Shown: positions 8,537 through 19,908 of the stretch, one piece after another
How the letters are laid out: the number at the start of each line of letters is the position of its first letter
Numbering within the stretch: the first letter of the stretch is position 1
Source of the DNA: Saprospiraceae bacterium
GTDB taxonomy: Bacteria > Bacteroidota > Bacteroidia > Chitinophagales > Saprospiraceae
Assembly: GCA_020627535.1 (NCBI GenBank)
Contig: JAHDGU010000004.1
Location: forward strand, 1-64,000
Length of the DNA stretch: 64,000 nucleotides
Reading direction: 5' to 3'
Made by a program: the position numbers and the translations under genes
Notes under the pieces: generated by a model
Database searches by the model: none
The model's input: the letters and a program-made list of their open reading frames with translations, nothing else
What the model was told of the DNA's origin: nothing

Positions 8537-9069
8537 AGATATAGACTTACTTCTTTTTTGATGGCCTCCAGTGCCATGCGTGTGGGATCCACGCCAAGCG
8601 TCTGGTATTGATCGAGCAACTGCGCTGAGCGTCTAGAGCCAAGGCTAGAGACGGGCACCGAGTCACAGAGTTTGTCAATGATTTCCACCACCTGCTCTTT
8701 GGCAATATCCACAATCTTCCAAAGCTTGTCACTGACATAGATCTGCTGACTGAAGTTGTGCTCGTATTCTTGCTGTATCGCCATGATGAGTGCGGACTTG
8801 TACTGATCGCTGCTGAGCTCACCTCCTGGAATCCGATAGATCAACTGAGGTACGGAGATACGCTCACAAAACAGCGATAGACGCTCATAAGCTTGCATCT
8901 TGAGATTGATGGTCTGATTGGTCGTCTCTTGCTTGAGCTCCATGGATCTGAGACGCAATTGCGACTGTAGATGCTGTCGAATCAGGTAGTACGCCGTAGC
9001 AAATACTACGAGGGCCGGCACGGTATATTTCAGGATTTCGAGGAGTATCTCCCACCACTTCATGCTCAT
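8533..9069 (-). CDS. Membrane-anchored protein of unknown function (Bacteroidota-conserved type)
   Basis: 178 residues from the ATG at 9069 (an alternative ATG is at 9063; the longer frame to 9132 adds an atypical, poorly hydrophobic leader). One N-terminal membrane helix (about 5-27, ILLEILKYTVPALVVFATAYYLI) is followed by a helical, probably cytoplasmic region rich in Q, E and R. I know similar short one-helix proteins with an 'LKMQAYERLSLFCERI' region only as uncharacterised Bacteroidota proteins. It is the first gene of the operon with the split 5'-nucleotidase (stop TGA overlaps the next ATG). No function assigned. Confidence 0.75.
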   Translation of the reverse strand: MSMKWWEILLEILKYTVPALVVFATAYYLIRQHLQSQLRLRSMELKQETTNQTINLKMQAYERLSLFCERISVPQLIYRIPGGELSSDQYKSALIMAIQQEYEHNFSQQIYVSDKLWKIVDIAKEQVVEIIDKLCDSVPVSSLGSRRSAQLLDQYQTLGVDPTRMALEAIKKEVSLYL

Positions 9070-9179
9070 CAGGTTTATAGCGTGTGTAAATGTAGTCGAT
9101 CTGGGATGCAATGAGCACGAACTTCTCATCAAACGGCATTGAACTCGATCGGATTGTCTGATGTTCCTGAGGAGTACAA

Positions 9180-9187
9180 TATCTTTG
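9180..9187 (+). promoter_or_regulatory. Candidate -7 element (TATCTTTG) of the HesB/IscA-like gene
   Basis: TATCTTTG matches the Bacteroidota -7 consensus TAnnTTTG and would place the transcript start some 15-20 nt before the ATG at 9211. The -33 element is weak (ATTG at 9153-9156). Confidence 0.45.
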
Positions 9188-9210
9188 TTTTCATCAAGCC
9201 TAGCAAGAGC

Positions 9211-9561
9211 ATGTCAGAAGTCCAAGTTAAAGAAGCACCCGTCAAGATTACCGATAGCGCTATCAAGCAACTGCAACGATTGATGCAGGAGCAAGAAGTA
9301 CCGGAAGGTTATGGTCTTCGCATTGGTGTCAAGGGTGGCGGATGCTCCGGATTCACTTATGTCCTTGGCTTTGACAAGCCCAAAGAAAAAGATAGTGAGT
9401 ACAGCATAGGTGACTTCACAGTCTACATGGAAAAGTCGCACGCACTTTACCTGATCGGCATGGAGATCGACTGGCTTGATGGCCTCAATAATCGTGGATT
9501 CGTCTTCAACAATCCCAATGCCACGGACACTTGTGGATGTGGCACCAGTTTTTCGGCTTAG
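9211..9561 (+). CDS. Iron-sulfur cluster assembly/carrier protein of the HesB/IscA/ErpA family
   Basis: 116 residues from the ATG at 9211; the longer frame from 9139 adds 24 residues unlike the family. It is an A-type carrier that holds and passes on Fe-S clusters in the cytoplasm. The three conserved cysteines are present: C45 in GGGCSGF, and C108 and C110 in TDTCGCG. The region ITDSAIKQLQRLM and the GLRIGVKGGGCSGF loop are diagnostic. Length is as expected. It is convergent with the dynamin-like gene, with a 4-nt overlap of stop regions. No isc or suf partner genes are adjacent. Confidence 0.93.
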   Translation: MSEVQVKEAPVKITDSAIKQLQRLMQEQEVPEGYGLRIGVKGGGCSGFTYVLGFDKPKEKDSEYSIGDFTVYMEKSHALYLIGMEIDWLDGLNNRGFVFNNPNATDTCGCGTSFSA

Positions 9562-11327
9562 GACTTCGAGAGTTCTGACGCGATAGCAGAGCGCTGCTCG
9601 TCAAATCTATTGATGAGAGCGTCCATCTCGGTGCGCAAAGCAGCAACTTGAGTCGCTTCATTTTTCACCATCTGATCAAAGCTGGTAAACTGCGCATCAG
9701 TTCGGGCCTTGATATCCTTGATATAGGTCTTGAGTGTAGGGCCAAGTTCTGCAACCAGCCTCTCGCGTCCTTCATCAAGCTTCTCCTCAAATTTTTTGAT
9801 GAGCTTCCTTTTCTTCACTCCTACCGTGACTCCAGCGAAGATTAAGCCAATGCCAGATAGCACGCCCCCTGTAATATCTACGACCATCATCTGTGTCATA
9901 GAAGAAATCAAGATGCCGATGATCGCCAGCCCACCGCCCGTTGCCACCTGGGGCAAGATCGACTTGGTCTGATCAGGAAGATGTTCAAAGGTGAAGTTGC
10001 TATCACTACGGACAAAATCTCTGAACGTCTGCTGTAGATCTGATATGACCCTCTCTCTATCCTCTGCAATGTAGGAGAAGAGCTCATGATCATTTTTGAG
10101 AATGGTCTCGCTGTTTTGGATCTGGAGACTGACATTCTTGACCATCTGCTTGATCAGCTCCGTGATGTCAGCATGGCTCTCTTCTATAGCCTCATTCATA
10201 CCCTTGCTCAGGTCCCTTTCAAATCGGGCAAGTCGATCCTTCAGCCAGTTTTGCGGTGAAGCACTCTTTGAGAAAATACTACTGATCGACTTCCCCATCA
10301 TAGAGAAAAAGCCCAGTCCACTATTAAGATCTTCCACGGTTTCATCACAGATCCGATTGTACACCGTACTCAGATGCGAGATGGTAAGATCGACTTGCTT
10401 ATCAGCGAGCTTCTGGTGATTCTCCAGGCTGGAAGTAATTTCTTCTCGGAATTTTTGATCCGCTTCAAGCTGTAGTTCACGATCCTTGATCCCAGAGTCG
10501 ATACGCTCAATGACATTAAAGGCCGTGTCGACATAGTTGCCCAGTTTCCGGACATAGGCCTTAGGACCTATGATTTCTTGATCCAAGTATGCTCTCAGGG
10601 CCTGATAGCCACTTTCATCAGTTTTTCCTTCACGCTCTTGCTTGGCTGAGACGGCGAAGATCATCGGATCGGTCAGTCCTTGCTGGATCGCATGGCTACG
10701 GACTCCTTCGATATTGATCTTGAGATCATCTGGCTCCATAAGATCCTTTTGCTGCAAGACGAGCATGATCTTCTTATGCCATTCGGACTGGATAAATTTG
10801 AAGAACTCCCATGCAGATTGTCGATAGGGATTTTTGGACTCAAAGACAAAGACTACGAGATCCGCCACTGGTACAAATCTTTCTGTGATCTCCTGGTGAT
10901 GATCTACGATGGTATTGGTCCCTGGAGTATCCACGACAGCTATGGTCTTGAGGATTTCTTCTGGGATGAAGATGCGGTGGAAATTGGGATTGACCTCGAC
11001 AGTTTTCTTCTCCTCTGCATACTGTATCTGCTGGATCTTATCTGTCATTGGAGATGGCGCTACGGCACAGATATCCTCTTCGGTGCGGAGCAGCGCATTG
11101 ATAAAACTGCTCTTACCCGCCTTCACTTCCCCGACGATGACAAAGAGAAACGGATCATGTATCCTCTCCCTGAGTTCATCAATCGTCTCGATGTATGAGC
11201 TGTTTCCCAGATCTTGTGTCAACTTGTGCAAGATCCGGTAGTCATCCGTGATACGATCTTTCCAGATTTGTATTTCTTCGGTCATCGCTACCAAAAGTAC
11301 GTCCTTCATCGAGACGATGCGCTCCAC
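9558..11327 (-). CDS. Dynamin-family (BDLP-like) large GTPase
   Basis: 589 residues. The GTPase domain has G1 GEVKAGKSS (66-74), G2 Thr near 95 (PSPMTDKIQ), G3 DTPG (133-136) and a G4 equivalent QQKD (192-195) in place of NKxD. A long helical middle and assembly domain follows. A hydrophobic hairpin (about 470-520, two stretches around VATGGGLAIIGILISSMTQM and GVLSGIGLIFAGVTVGVKK) is the likely membrane paddle. A C-terminal helical return follows. Bacterial dynamins remodel or repair membranes. They often occur as side-by-side pairs, but only one copy is seen here. ATG codons at 11327, 11309 and 11285 are all possible starts; MTEEIQIW at 11285 looks most like a natural N-terminus, and a TACTTTTG box (11299-11292) lies just before it. 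Confidence 0.88.
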   Translation of the reverse strand: MERIVSMKDVLLVAMTEEIQIWKDRITDDYRILHKLTQDLGNSSYIETIDELRERIHDPFLFVIVGEVKAGKSSFINALLRTEEDICAVAPSPMTDKIQQIQYAEEKKTVEVNPNFHRIFIPEEILKTIAVVDTPGTNTIVDHHQEITERFVPVADLVVFVFESKNPYRQSAWEFFKFIQSEWHKKIMLVLQQKDLMEPDDLKINIEGVRSHAIQQGLTDPMIFAVSAKQEREGKTDESGYQALRAYLDQEIIGPKAYVRKLGNYVDTAFNVIERIDSGIKDRELQLEADQKFREEITSSLENHQKLADKQVDLTISHLSTVYNRICDETVEDLNSGLGFFSMMGKSISSIFSKSASPQNWLKDRLARFERDLSKGMNEAIEESHADITELIKQMVKNVSLQIQNSETILKNDHELFSYIAEDRERVISDLQQTFRDFVRSDSNFTFEHLPDQTKSILPQVATGGGLAIIGILISSMTQMMVVDITGGVLSGIGLIFAGVTVGVKKRKLIKKFEEKLDEGRERLVAELGPTLKTYIKDIKARTDAQFTSFDQMVKNEATQVAALRTEMDALINRFDEQRSAIASELSKS

Positions 11328-11428
11328 AGTCCGTCACATCAATCAGGATAACAATACGAGCCCAGGGTTGAGAAAAAAATCAACCGTGTTTGAGACGTCT
11401 GCGATCGAAAGAGCGTCTTAGTGATAGA

Positions 11429-12175
11429 ATGGTAGATCTACCTAAAAGTCTCAGACGCATCAGTTTATTGGTCATTTTGCTATTGTCACTTGTCATGACC
11501 ACTTCGGCCTGCAGCTGCTTCTACTTGAGATTTTGTGAGTATATCGCTTTCCTCCAGGAACAGGATCAGGATTATGTATTGGCTTTCGCCCAAAAGAGCC
11601 AATCCTCCGATATAGGCATGGTCATAGAGATCAGCTCCGTCGTTTCAGGAAGCATAAACTCATCCGCCGTAAACCTTGATTTGCACAAGGGGACCAGCTG
11701 TGAGATCTGGGAAGAGCAATTTGTAGAAGATCAAGAATACCTTTTTGTGATTGGATTGTGGACTGATCAAAATGGAAATATCAACTACTCTCTCAATCCC
11801 TGTGCCTCTAGCTATCTCAAGCTCAATGGATCTAGACTGATCGGTGATATCTCAGAAGATGTCAACGAGCTGGAATTGACAGAGCTATTTCTCATTGATG
11901 GCTGTCCTGCCATTTCATCTCCTACAGATTTGGACATCACCCCAGTCAATCCGAGCACGAATCACTTTAACTTTTATGCCCACACAGACGCAGCTCTCAC
12001 CATGCAGTATGAGCTCATAGACCTTCAAGGATACTATGTGCGTCGTGGCAAGGTATCCATCACTGAGGGCATTTCTCGTCCAAGGATCCTCGCTGATGAT
12101 TTGCCAGCAGGTCTATACTTCGTCAAGCTCAAAGGAATACTTGGTGAGCAACTCTTCAAGATCATCAAACTTTGA
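11429..12175 (+). CDS. Secreted protein with T9SS type A sorting domain
   Basis: 248 residues from the ATG at 11429 (the frame extends to a TTG at 11390). It has an N-terminal hydrophobic signal (RRISLLVILLLSLVMTTSA), then a CSCFYLRFCEYI segment seen in uncharacterised secreted Bacteroidota proteins. The C-terminal 70 residues look like a short T9SS sorting domain (ITPVNPSTNHFNFYA ... LPAGLYFVKLKG ... KIIKL). Function unknown, probably cell-surface or extracellular. It is transcribed divergently from the dynamin-like gene. A dispersed hairpin motif lies inside it at 11581-11595. Confidence 0.75.
   Translation: MVDLPKSLRRISLLVILLLSLVMTTSACSCFYLRFCEYIAFLQEQDQDYVLAFAQKSQSSDIGMVIEISSVVSGSINSSAVNLDLHKGTSCEIWEEQFVEDQEYLFVIGLWTDQNGNINYSLNPCASSYLKLNGSRLIGDISEDVNELELTELFLIDGCPAISSPTDLDITPVNPSTNHFNFYAHTDAALTMQYELIDLQGYYVRRGKVSITEGISRPRILADDLPAGLYFVKLKGILGEQLFKIIKL
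11581..11595 (-). repeat. Dispersed hairpin motif, GAAA type
   Basis: The minus strand reads TTTTGGGCGAAAGCC. In the sense strand of the secreted protein gene it is decoded as A-F-A-Q-K. Confidence 0.7.
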
Positions 12176-12390
12176 GAGTATCAGAAGTCTTGTCCTGACA
12201 AACTGAAAAATTGCTCGAGCAAGAAGAAGCTGGCACTAGACCTGCTCAAAGGCCAAGGTGTAAGGCACTCTTTAGAGACTGTATTATAAGAACTCACAAC
12301 CAACCATCAACCATGCCCAACAAAAGCTGGCGCGATACGCGCTCAGTAAGCACAGTTGAAACTCACGGTCTTCGGTTTACAACGTCCTAA

Positions 12391-12420
12391 CTATCAACTA
12401 TTGGCTATCAACTATCAACC
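12391..12420. repeat. Short CTATCAA direct repeats
   Basis: CTATCAA occurs at 12391, 12405 and 12412, the last two in tandem. Similar CTATCAA/CAACTAT runs are common in spacer DNA of Bacteroidota. No protein-coding role is seen. Confidence 0.6.
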
Positions 12421-12471
12421 AACAACTCCACTGACATATAACAATTTTTCCCATACGTAAGCCGTGGCATT

Positions 12472-12479
12472 TATCTTTG
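12472..12479 (+). promoter_or_regulatory. Candidate -7 element (TATCTTTG) of carA
   Basis: A perfect TAnnTTTG match 17 nt before the ATG at 12497. It supports that ATG over the upstream TTG at 12464. The -33 region (TTTTTC near 12445-12450) is only a partial match. Confidence 0.5.
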
Positions 12480-12496
12480 CGCGCAAATCAAACAGC

Positions 12497-14886
<2,390 letters not shown>

Positions 14887-14940
14887 ACATATTACAGAAA
14901 TTTTATATATATTGCGCTGTAATTCATAAGCTCCTCGCGG

Positions 14941-15234
14941 ATGAGCAAGAAAGTTAACAAGATTACCCAGACACTGCACACACCCTGGTTGAAGTACATC
15001 CTCATCACGGTGGCATTTCTCGTGTGGGTAGGCTTTTTTGACAAGAAGAGCTTTCTTGAAGGAAAAAAATTAGCACAGGAGATACAAGATTTGCAGTCGG
15101 AATATGAATCTTTGAGCGCAGATCGACAAGCTTACCTTGACAAGATCAAATCTTTGAAAGAAGAGCCTGAACGATTCGCTAGAGAAAAGTATTACATGCA
15201 CAAGGAAGACGAAATCGTCTTCATACTCGACTAA
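14941..15234 (+). CDS. FtsB/DivIC-family septum formation protein
   Basis: 97 residues. A short cytoplasmic N-terminus is followed by one membrane helix (about 18-32, YILITVAFLVWVGFF), then a periplasmic coiled coil (LAQEIQDLQSEYESLSADRQAYLDK) and a short basic/acidic tail with 'EPERFAREKYYMHKEDEIVFIL', as in FtsB/DivIC family members of Bacteroidota that often sit next to eno. It should act in the divisome with FtsL and FtsQ. It lies between eno and sucD in the same orientation. Confidence 0.87.
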   Translation: MSKKVNKITQTLHTPWLKYILITVAFLVWVGFFDKKSFLEGKKLAQEIQDLQSEYESLSADRQAYLDKIKSLKEEPERFAREKYYMHKEDEIVFILD

Positions 15235-15243
15235 GCAAATCAT

Positions 15244-16116
15244 ATGAGTGTACTCGTCAATAAGGACAGCAAGATCATAGTCCAAGGTTTTACCGGTAAA
15301 GAAGGAAGTTTTCACGCAGAGCAGATGATTGCTTATGGCACGCCAGTCGTAGGCGGAGTCACTCCTGGCAAAGGAGGCATGACACATCTCGACAAGCCTG
15401 TTTATAATACAGTATCAGAGGCCGTGGATAAGGCCGGTGCAGACACGTCGATCCTCTTCGTACCTCCGAGATTTGCCGCTGATGCCATCATGGAAGCAGC
15501 AGATGCCGGAATCAAAGTGATCATTGCCATCACGGAAGGGATACCTGTGCAGGACATGGTCAAGGTCAAGGCCTTTATCGAAGATCGTGACTGTAGACTC
15601 ATCGGACCCAACTGCCCAGGCATCATCACTCCAGGTGAGGCCAAAGTGGGTATCATGCCAGGCTTCATTCACAATCCTGGCCGCATTGGTATCGTCTCGC
15701 GCTCGGGCACACTTACCTACGAGGCAGTAGATCAAGTGACCAAAGCAGGTATGGGACAGAGCACGTGCATAGGTATTGGCGGAGACCCTATCGTCGGTAC
15801 CACGACCAAAGAAGCAGTAGAGCTTCTGATGAATGATCCTGATACAGATGGTATCGTCATGATCGGTGAGATCGGTGGTAGCATGGAGGCAGATGCTTCG
15901 AGATGGATCAAAGAACACGGTACCAAGCCCGTCGTAGGATTTATCGCTGGTCAGACAGCACCCAAGGGACGTACGATGGGCCATGCTGGAGCTATCGTAG
16001 GTGGTGCAGAAGACACTGCCCAAGCCAAGATGAAAATCATGGCAGAATGCGGCATCCATGTGGTGCAGTCACCGGCAGAAATCGGTGTCACCATGAAAAA
16101 GGCCCTTCACGGCTAA
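15244..16116 (+). CDS. sucD: Succinate-CoA ligase (ADP-forming) subunit alpha
   Basis: 290 residues. TCA-cycle enzyme subunit that binds CoA and carries the phosphohistidine. The CoA-binding motif [10 protein letters not shown] is at 15-24, GPNCPG at 121-126, and the active-site His247 lies in [10 protein letters not shown]. Full family length. The beta subunit gene (sucC) is not in the window. The gene is 9 nt behind the ftsB-like gene. Its stop abuts the stop of the convergent kinase gene with no spacer. Confidence 0.97.
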   Translation: MSVLVNKDSKIIVQGFTGKEGSFHAEQMIAYGTPVVGGVTPGKGGMTHLDKPVYNTVSEAVDKAGADTSILFVPPRFAADAIMEAADAGIKVIIAITEGIPVQDMVKVKAFIEDRDCRLIGPNCPGIITPGEAKVGIMPGFIHNPGRIGIVSRSGTLTYEAVDQVTKAGMGQSTCIGIGGDPIVGTTTKEAVELLMNDPDTDGIVMIGEIGGSMEADASRWIKEHGTKPVVGFIAGQTAPKGRTMGHAGAIVGGAEDTAQAKMKIMAECGIHVVQSPAEIGVTMKKALHG

Positions 16117-19100
16117 TCATAGCTCTACACGCTCGACTTCTCGATAATTGTCACGGACACGCATGAGTGGAATTTCCACGAAAAACTCCGTGCCTTCACC
16201 TTCCATGGTATTGAAGTAAATCTTGCCTTGGAAGAGATCCACCAGATTGCTACATATTGCTAGGCCAAGACCCGTCCCAGAGTTTTTCGTTGTGAAATTG
16301 GGGTAGAAAACCTTGTCTCGCTTATCTGCTGGAATCCCTGTGCCATTATCCTTGATGGCAATGACCGCATTGTTGTGGTCCTTACTGATCCGGATATCCA
16401 CTCTACCCTTCCGTTGTGGTGGAATGGCCTGTATGGCATTTTTGATAAGATTGGTCAAGATCCGATTGAGATGATACCGATCCGCAAAGACATAGATCTC
16501 ATCCAGTGGCGTATACATATTGATCGAGATATCCTCTCTCTTACGGAAGAGGTCATGTACACTCGAGACCACATCATTGAGTACGACCTTCTCATTATTG
16601 GCCTTCGGCATCTTCCCGAAGCTCGAAAACTCAGAGGCAATTCGGGACAAATTGTTGATCTGCTCGATCAATGTATCTGACACCCTCTCGACCAGCTCTA
16701 TGGCATCATCTGGTCTCGATTTAAGCGCATTTTGCAGATGCTGGACCCTCAACTTCATGGGAGTCAATGGATTTTTGATTTCATGGGCGACCTGTCTCGC
16801 CATCTCTCGCCAAGCCATATCTCTTTCATTCATCGCAAGCATATTGGCGCTGTTTTCCACGGTGACGATCAGCTGGTTGTAATTGCTGATCAGTTCCCCG
16901 ATCTCATCATTCTGCTGCCAGCTCAGACGCTCATTCTTACGACCGAGTCGGAAGTCTCTCAGCCGCTGACGCAAGGCCTGGAGCGGTCTTGTAATACTAT
17001 CTGACAGGAAGATGGCGACTGCGGCGGCGATCAAAAACAAAAAGAGATAGACATTGAGCAGTGTCATGACAAATCGATCAAGGATAGCTCTCGATTCACT
17101 TTCCTGACTACTGAGCAGGGCCCAGTAGATCAGTGGTGCCCCATCCAGCGATTCCGCCAGCCAACTCACTGTCTGTTCTTGCGCTTGTGCATTGAGATGA
17201 TAGCCTTGCTTGGAGAGTGTCCCTTGGAGATCATGGCTTGACATCACCAGAGGAAGATCCTCACCAAGCGGACGCTTGAGTCTTCCCATCAAGTCATACA
17301 TGCCGATCTTTCGAGCTCCAACTACATCCCTACTCAGCGCACGATCCATGGATACTCCTTGCTGCATGCGTAGGATTTCTTGGTGTGTGTTTTTGGAATC
17401 GCTTTCGCGAAAATGGTTTCTGAAAAATAGCAGTGTCAAGAGTGCGATAATCGCAAATGAGAACAATATCGATGCGATGATGGCCGATTGAATTCGATCC
17501 GCTAGACTTGCCTTTGTCTTCATGCGGATCGGCATGATCATACTTCCTCTTGGAAAAAAATTCTGGACCAAACTCAGAATAAGCAGTACGATACTTAAGA
17601 TCCCGAAGTGATACGAGAATAGTGACACCAGCCTCACGGATCCACCTTTGGGACTATACCACACTTGATGATCATCCAGTTCATCTAGCTGGCGGGACTG
17701 GGCTATGCTCTGATGAGCCAGATTATCTGGATCATAGATCAGCTGACTTCCGTCAAATATGGCGATCGAGACAAGATGGGGCTTCCGCAATGAGCTCTTA
17801 TCTTGCTTACTTTCAGACCACTCCTCGTAGCTGGTCACTGCATCAGAGCGAAAAAGAGCATTTTCCATCTCGTGATGTGGATGAAAAATCATCATCACAG
17901 TGTAGATACTCAGGAAAATCACCCATGATATGATCCATGCAAAACTCATATGAATTCGCTCTGAAAAAAGATCGACCAATAAGATCAATGCACTTCCGTA
18001 AAGCAAAAGTGGCAGCAGACCTATGGATATGGGCAGGCAGATATAGGAGACAACCGCTGCACCAAGTGCTATAGCATAAGCTTGTAGCTTTTCTCTGAAC
18101 GACTTTGACCACTTCACACTGTAGTGTATGGCTCTGAATGACTGCGAGAATGCGATCAAACCCACAAGTAGTAAAGATGCGTAGTACAGTGTATCTACTG
18201 CCCCCATAGAAAATAGACCACCACTCTCCAAGATGGGATTGCGATAGTCAAGAGCCGACTGCACCAGCAGCGCATAGAACATTGCAATCAAAAAGCTCAA
18301 GAGGTAATTACAGGCTAGTAGCCCACGTCTCCATGACTTCAATCTCAAAAAGATCGCTGGAATCAGTGAGACGATTGACATACAAAGAGCAAGATTGAGC
18401 AAGTGACTCATCGCCCCTTGAAACATCGCTGTATCCCATGGCACAGATAGTACACAAGACCACAAGTAATCCAGACTGACTCTCAATGCTAGCAAAGTAA
18501 CCAAGACCAGTAAAAGTGGCCCAGTGCGGCTGGAGGAAATGATCTTACGAAACCACATCTCGAGTGTGTAGTACAGGCTCAAAAGAAAGAGACAAAAACA
18601 TAGTATGAGTATCAATCTATGTTTGAGCCCTAGAGCAGCAAACTGGACTGTGTCTGTAGACCACTCCCCTTGCTTCAGTGAAAAGGCTTTATCTGGCAAG
18701 AGATCATCTGTCTTGAGATACAGGCTGAGTTGATGGCCATGGGACCTAATCGTCCTCTGGAGTAGACTCCGGTCCTGGGCTCTAGTGTACTCTGAGCGCT
18801 GTGAATCAATGTGATCATGATAAATCGCGCTGCTGGAGTAATACGGCTTGGAATCCTGATGCGTGTAGTAGATATCAAGGTGGTCACTTGCCTCTGTCGC
18901 GAAGTCTTCTAGTGCAGCAAGGAGGGTTTCTTGATCTGACCAAGTCCTGTCAAGGAGGTCCAGACAGCTTGTACTCAGATCACTCATCTTTTGATCGATA
19001 TCACTGAAGATCGACTTCTGCTGATGAGCTTGATCATAGCGCTCTCTCAAGACAAACAGACACACTAGCATGCTGATGCAGATAAAAGGCACTCCGAGCC

Positions 19101-19131
19101 TACGCCACTTTTGCCAGCCTTGAGTCATCAT
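16117..19131 (-). CDS. Large NtrY-like membrane sensor histidine kinase
   Basis: 1004 residues. An N-terminal helix (about 13-29) and an extracytoplasmic segment (30-175) precede a multi-helix membrane block (about 175-415), a second extracytoplasmic loop, further helices (about 505-525 and 555-580), another outside loop and a last helix (about 690-712). A HAMP-like linker follows (RPLQALRQRLRDFRLGRKNE). The HisKA-type box VAHEIKNPLTPMKLR places the phosphoacceptor at His783. The ATPase domain has NLIKNAIQA (N box), DNGTGIP and GTGLGLAICSNLV. The order resembles NtrY-type kinases, but with an unusually large membrane region. No response regulator is adjacent, so the partner is unknown. Confidence 0.9.
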   Translation of the reverse strand: MMTQGWQKWRRLGVPFICISMLVCLFVLRERYDQAHQQKSIFSDIDQKMSDLSTSCLDLLDRTWSDQETLLAALEDFATEASDHLDIYYTHQDSKPYYSSSAIYHDHIDSQRSEYTRAQDRSLLQRTIRSHGHQLSLYLKTDDLLPDKAFSLKQGEWSTDTVQFAALGLKHRLILILCFCLFLLSLYYTLEMWFRKIISSSRTGPLLLVLVTLLALRVSLDYLWSCVLSVPWDTAMFQGAMSHLLNLALCMSIVSLIPAIFLRLKSWRRGLLACNYLLSFLIAMFYALLVQSALDYRNPILESGGLFSMGAVDTLYYASLLLVGLIAFSQSFRAIHYSVKWSKSFREKLQAYAIALGAAVVSYICLPISIGLLPLLLYGSALILLVDLFSERIHMSFAWIISWVIFLSIYTVMMIFHPHHEMENALFRSDAVTSYEEWSESKQDKSSLRKPHLVSIAIFDGSQLIYDPDNLAHQSIAQSRQLDELDDHQVWYSPKGGSVRLVSLFSYHFGILSIVLLILSLVQNFFPRGSMIMPIRMKTKASLADRIQSAIIASILFSFAIIALLTLLFFRNHFRESDSKNTHQEILRMQQGVSMDRALSRDVVGARKIGMYDLMGRLKRPLGEDLPLVMSSHDLQGTLSKQGYHLNAQAQEQTVSWLAESLDGAPLIYWALLSSQESESRAILDRFVMTLLNVYLFLFLIAAAVAIFLSDSITRPLQALRQRLRDFRLGRKNERLSWQQNDEIGELISNYNQLIVTVENSANMLAMNERDMAWREMARQVAHEIKNPLTPMKLRVQHLQNALKSRPDDAIELVERVSDTLIEQINNLSRIASEFSSFGKMPKANNEKVVLNDVVSSVHDLFRKREDISINMYTPLDEIYVFADRYHLNRILTNLIKNAIQAIPPQRKGRVDIRISKDHNNAVIAIKDNGTGIPADKRDKVFYPNFTTKNSGTGLGLAICSNLVDLFQGKIYFNTMEGEGTEFFVEIPLMRVRDNYREVERVEL
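17399..17413 (-). repeat. Dispersed hairpin motif variant, TCGC/GCGA stem
   Basis: The minus strand reads TTTTCGCGAAAGCGA, the same 15-mer as at 12773-12787 on the plus strand. Relative to the main motif the stem bases differ but still pair around GAAA. Confidence 0.5.
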
Positions 19132-19245
19132 GAAAGCTCTGATCTGTGAGGTAAAAATACATTAAAAAATATCGTAATATGTTAAAGCCAAATGTGAAGA
19201 TTAAGCTTGGGCCACAGCTCGATACAGAAAACTAACTTTACCGCC

Positions 19246-19878
19246 ATGTCAGCGCTCAAGCTCAAGCACATCGCCATCGCCGGCAATATCGGTGCAGGCA
19301 AGACCTCGCTCAGCGAGCTTCTTGGCAAGCACTACGGCTGGGATGTCCACTACGAAGACACCACGACCAACCCATATCTCAATGATTTTTACATTGACAT
19401 GGAGCGCTGGAGCTTCAACCTGCAGATCTACTTTCTTAATAGCCGGTTTCGGCAAGTGATCAAAATCCAAAATGGTGATCGCCCCGTCATACAAGATCGC
19501 ACCATCTATGAGGACGCCAAGATCTTTGCTCCCAACTTGCACGAGATGGGGCTCATGTCCAAAAGAGACTTTGATAATTATTCGAGCCTCTTTGAATTGA
19601 TGCAATCACAGATCAAAGCGCCCGATCTGCTGATCTACTTGAAAAGTGACATCCCTACGCTCGTCAAGCATATCCAAAATCGTGGTCGTGCATATGAGGG
19701 CAACATGAGTCTAGACTACCTCAAGAAGCTCAATATGAAGTATGAGAACTGGATCGATAGCTATCACGGTGGCAAACTTCTAGTGATCCGCACTGACGAA
19801 CTAGACTTCATCAATCGCGAAGAAGATCTAGGTGTCGTCATAGAGCGCATCGACGGCATCGTCCATGGCCTATTCTAG
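19246..19878 (+). CDS. Deoxynucleoside kinase (dNK/dAK-dGK family)
   Basis: 210 residues from the ATG at 19246 (the longer frame from 19207 adds 13 unlikely residues). It phosphorylates deoxynucleosides for the salvage pathway in the cytoplasm. The P-loop GNIGAGKT is at 13-20, the ERWSFNLQIYFL segment at 53-64, the DRT motif (QDRTIYED) at 84-86, and the arginine-rich lid near 'IQNRGRAYEGN'. Length is normal. Substrate preference (dA, dG or dC) cannot be read from the sequence. TAACTTTA at 19233-19240 is a near match to the -7 box. Confidence 0.92.
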   Translation: MSALKLKHIAIAGNIGAGKTSLSELLGKHYGWDVHYEDTTTNPYLNDFYIDMERWSFNLQIYFLNSRFRQVIKIQNGDRPVIQDRTIYEDAKIFAPNLHEMGLMSKRDFDNYSSLFELMQSQIKAPDLLIYLKSDIPTLVKHIQNRGRAYEGNMSLDYLKKLNMKYENWIDSYHGGKLLVIRTDELDFINREEDLGVVIERIDGIVHGLF

Positions 19879-19908
19879 AACAAGAGCGACCTTCTCGCTG
19901 TACTTAGA

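Larger units (their letters stand above)
12176..12496. other. 321-nt non-coding region upstream of carA
   Basis: No convincing gene. It holds a perfect 12-bp palindrome TTGCTCGAGCAA (12211-12222), a C/A-rich stretch with repeated 'CAACCA' (12295-12330), and the CTATCAA repeats listed separately. The carA promoter box is at its right end. Confidence 0.6.

Noticed and set aside
14891-14923. 7-bp inverted repeat ATTACAG...CTGTAAT between eno and the ftsB-like gene
   Set aside because: The loop is 19 nt and no T-run follows, so terminator or operator status is not supported.
15415-16059. 214-codon minus-strand open frame opposite sucD
   Set aside because: Antisense shadow of a highly conserved gene; His/Asp/Cys-rich composition is typical of a reversed frame.
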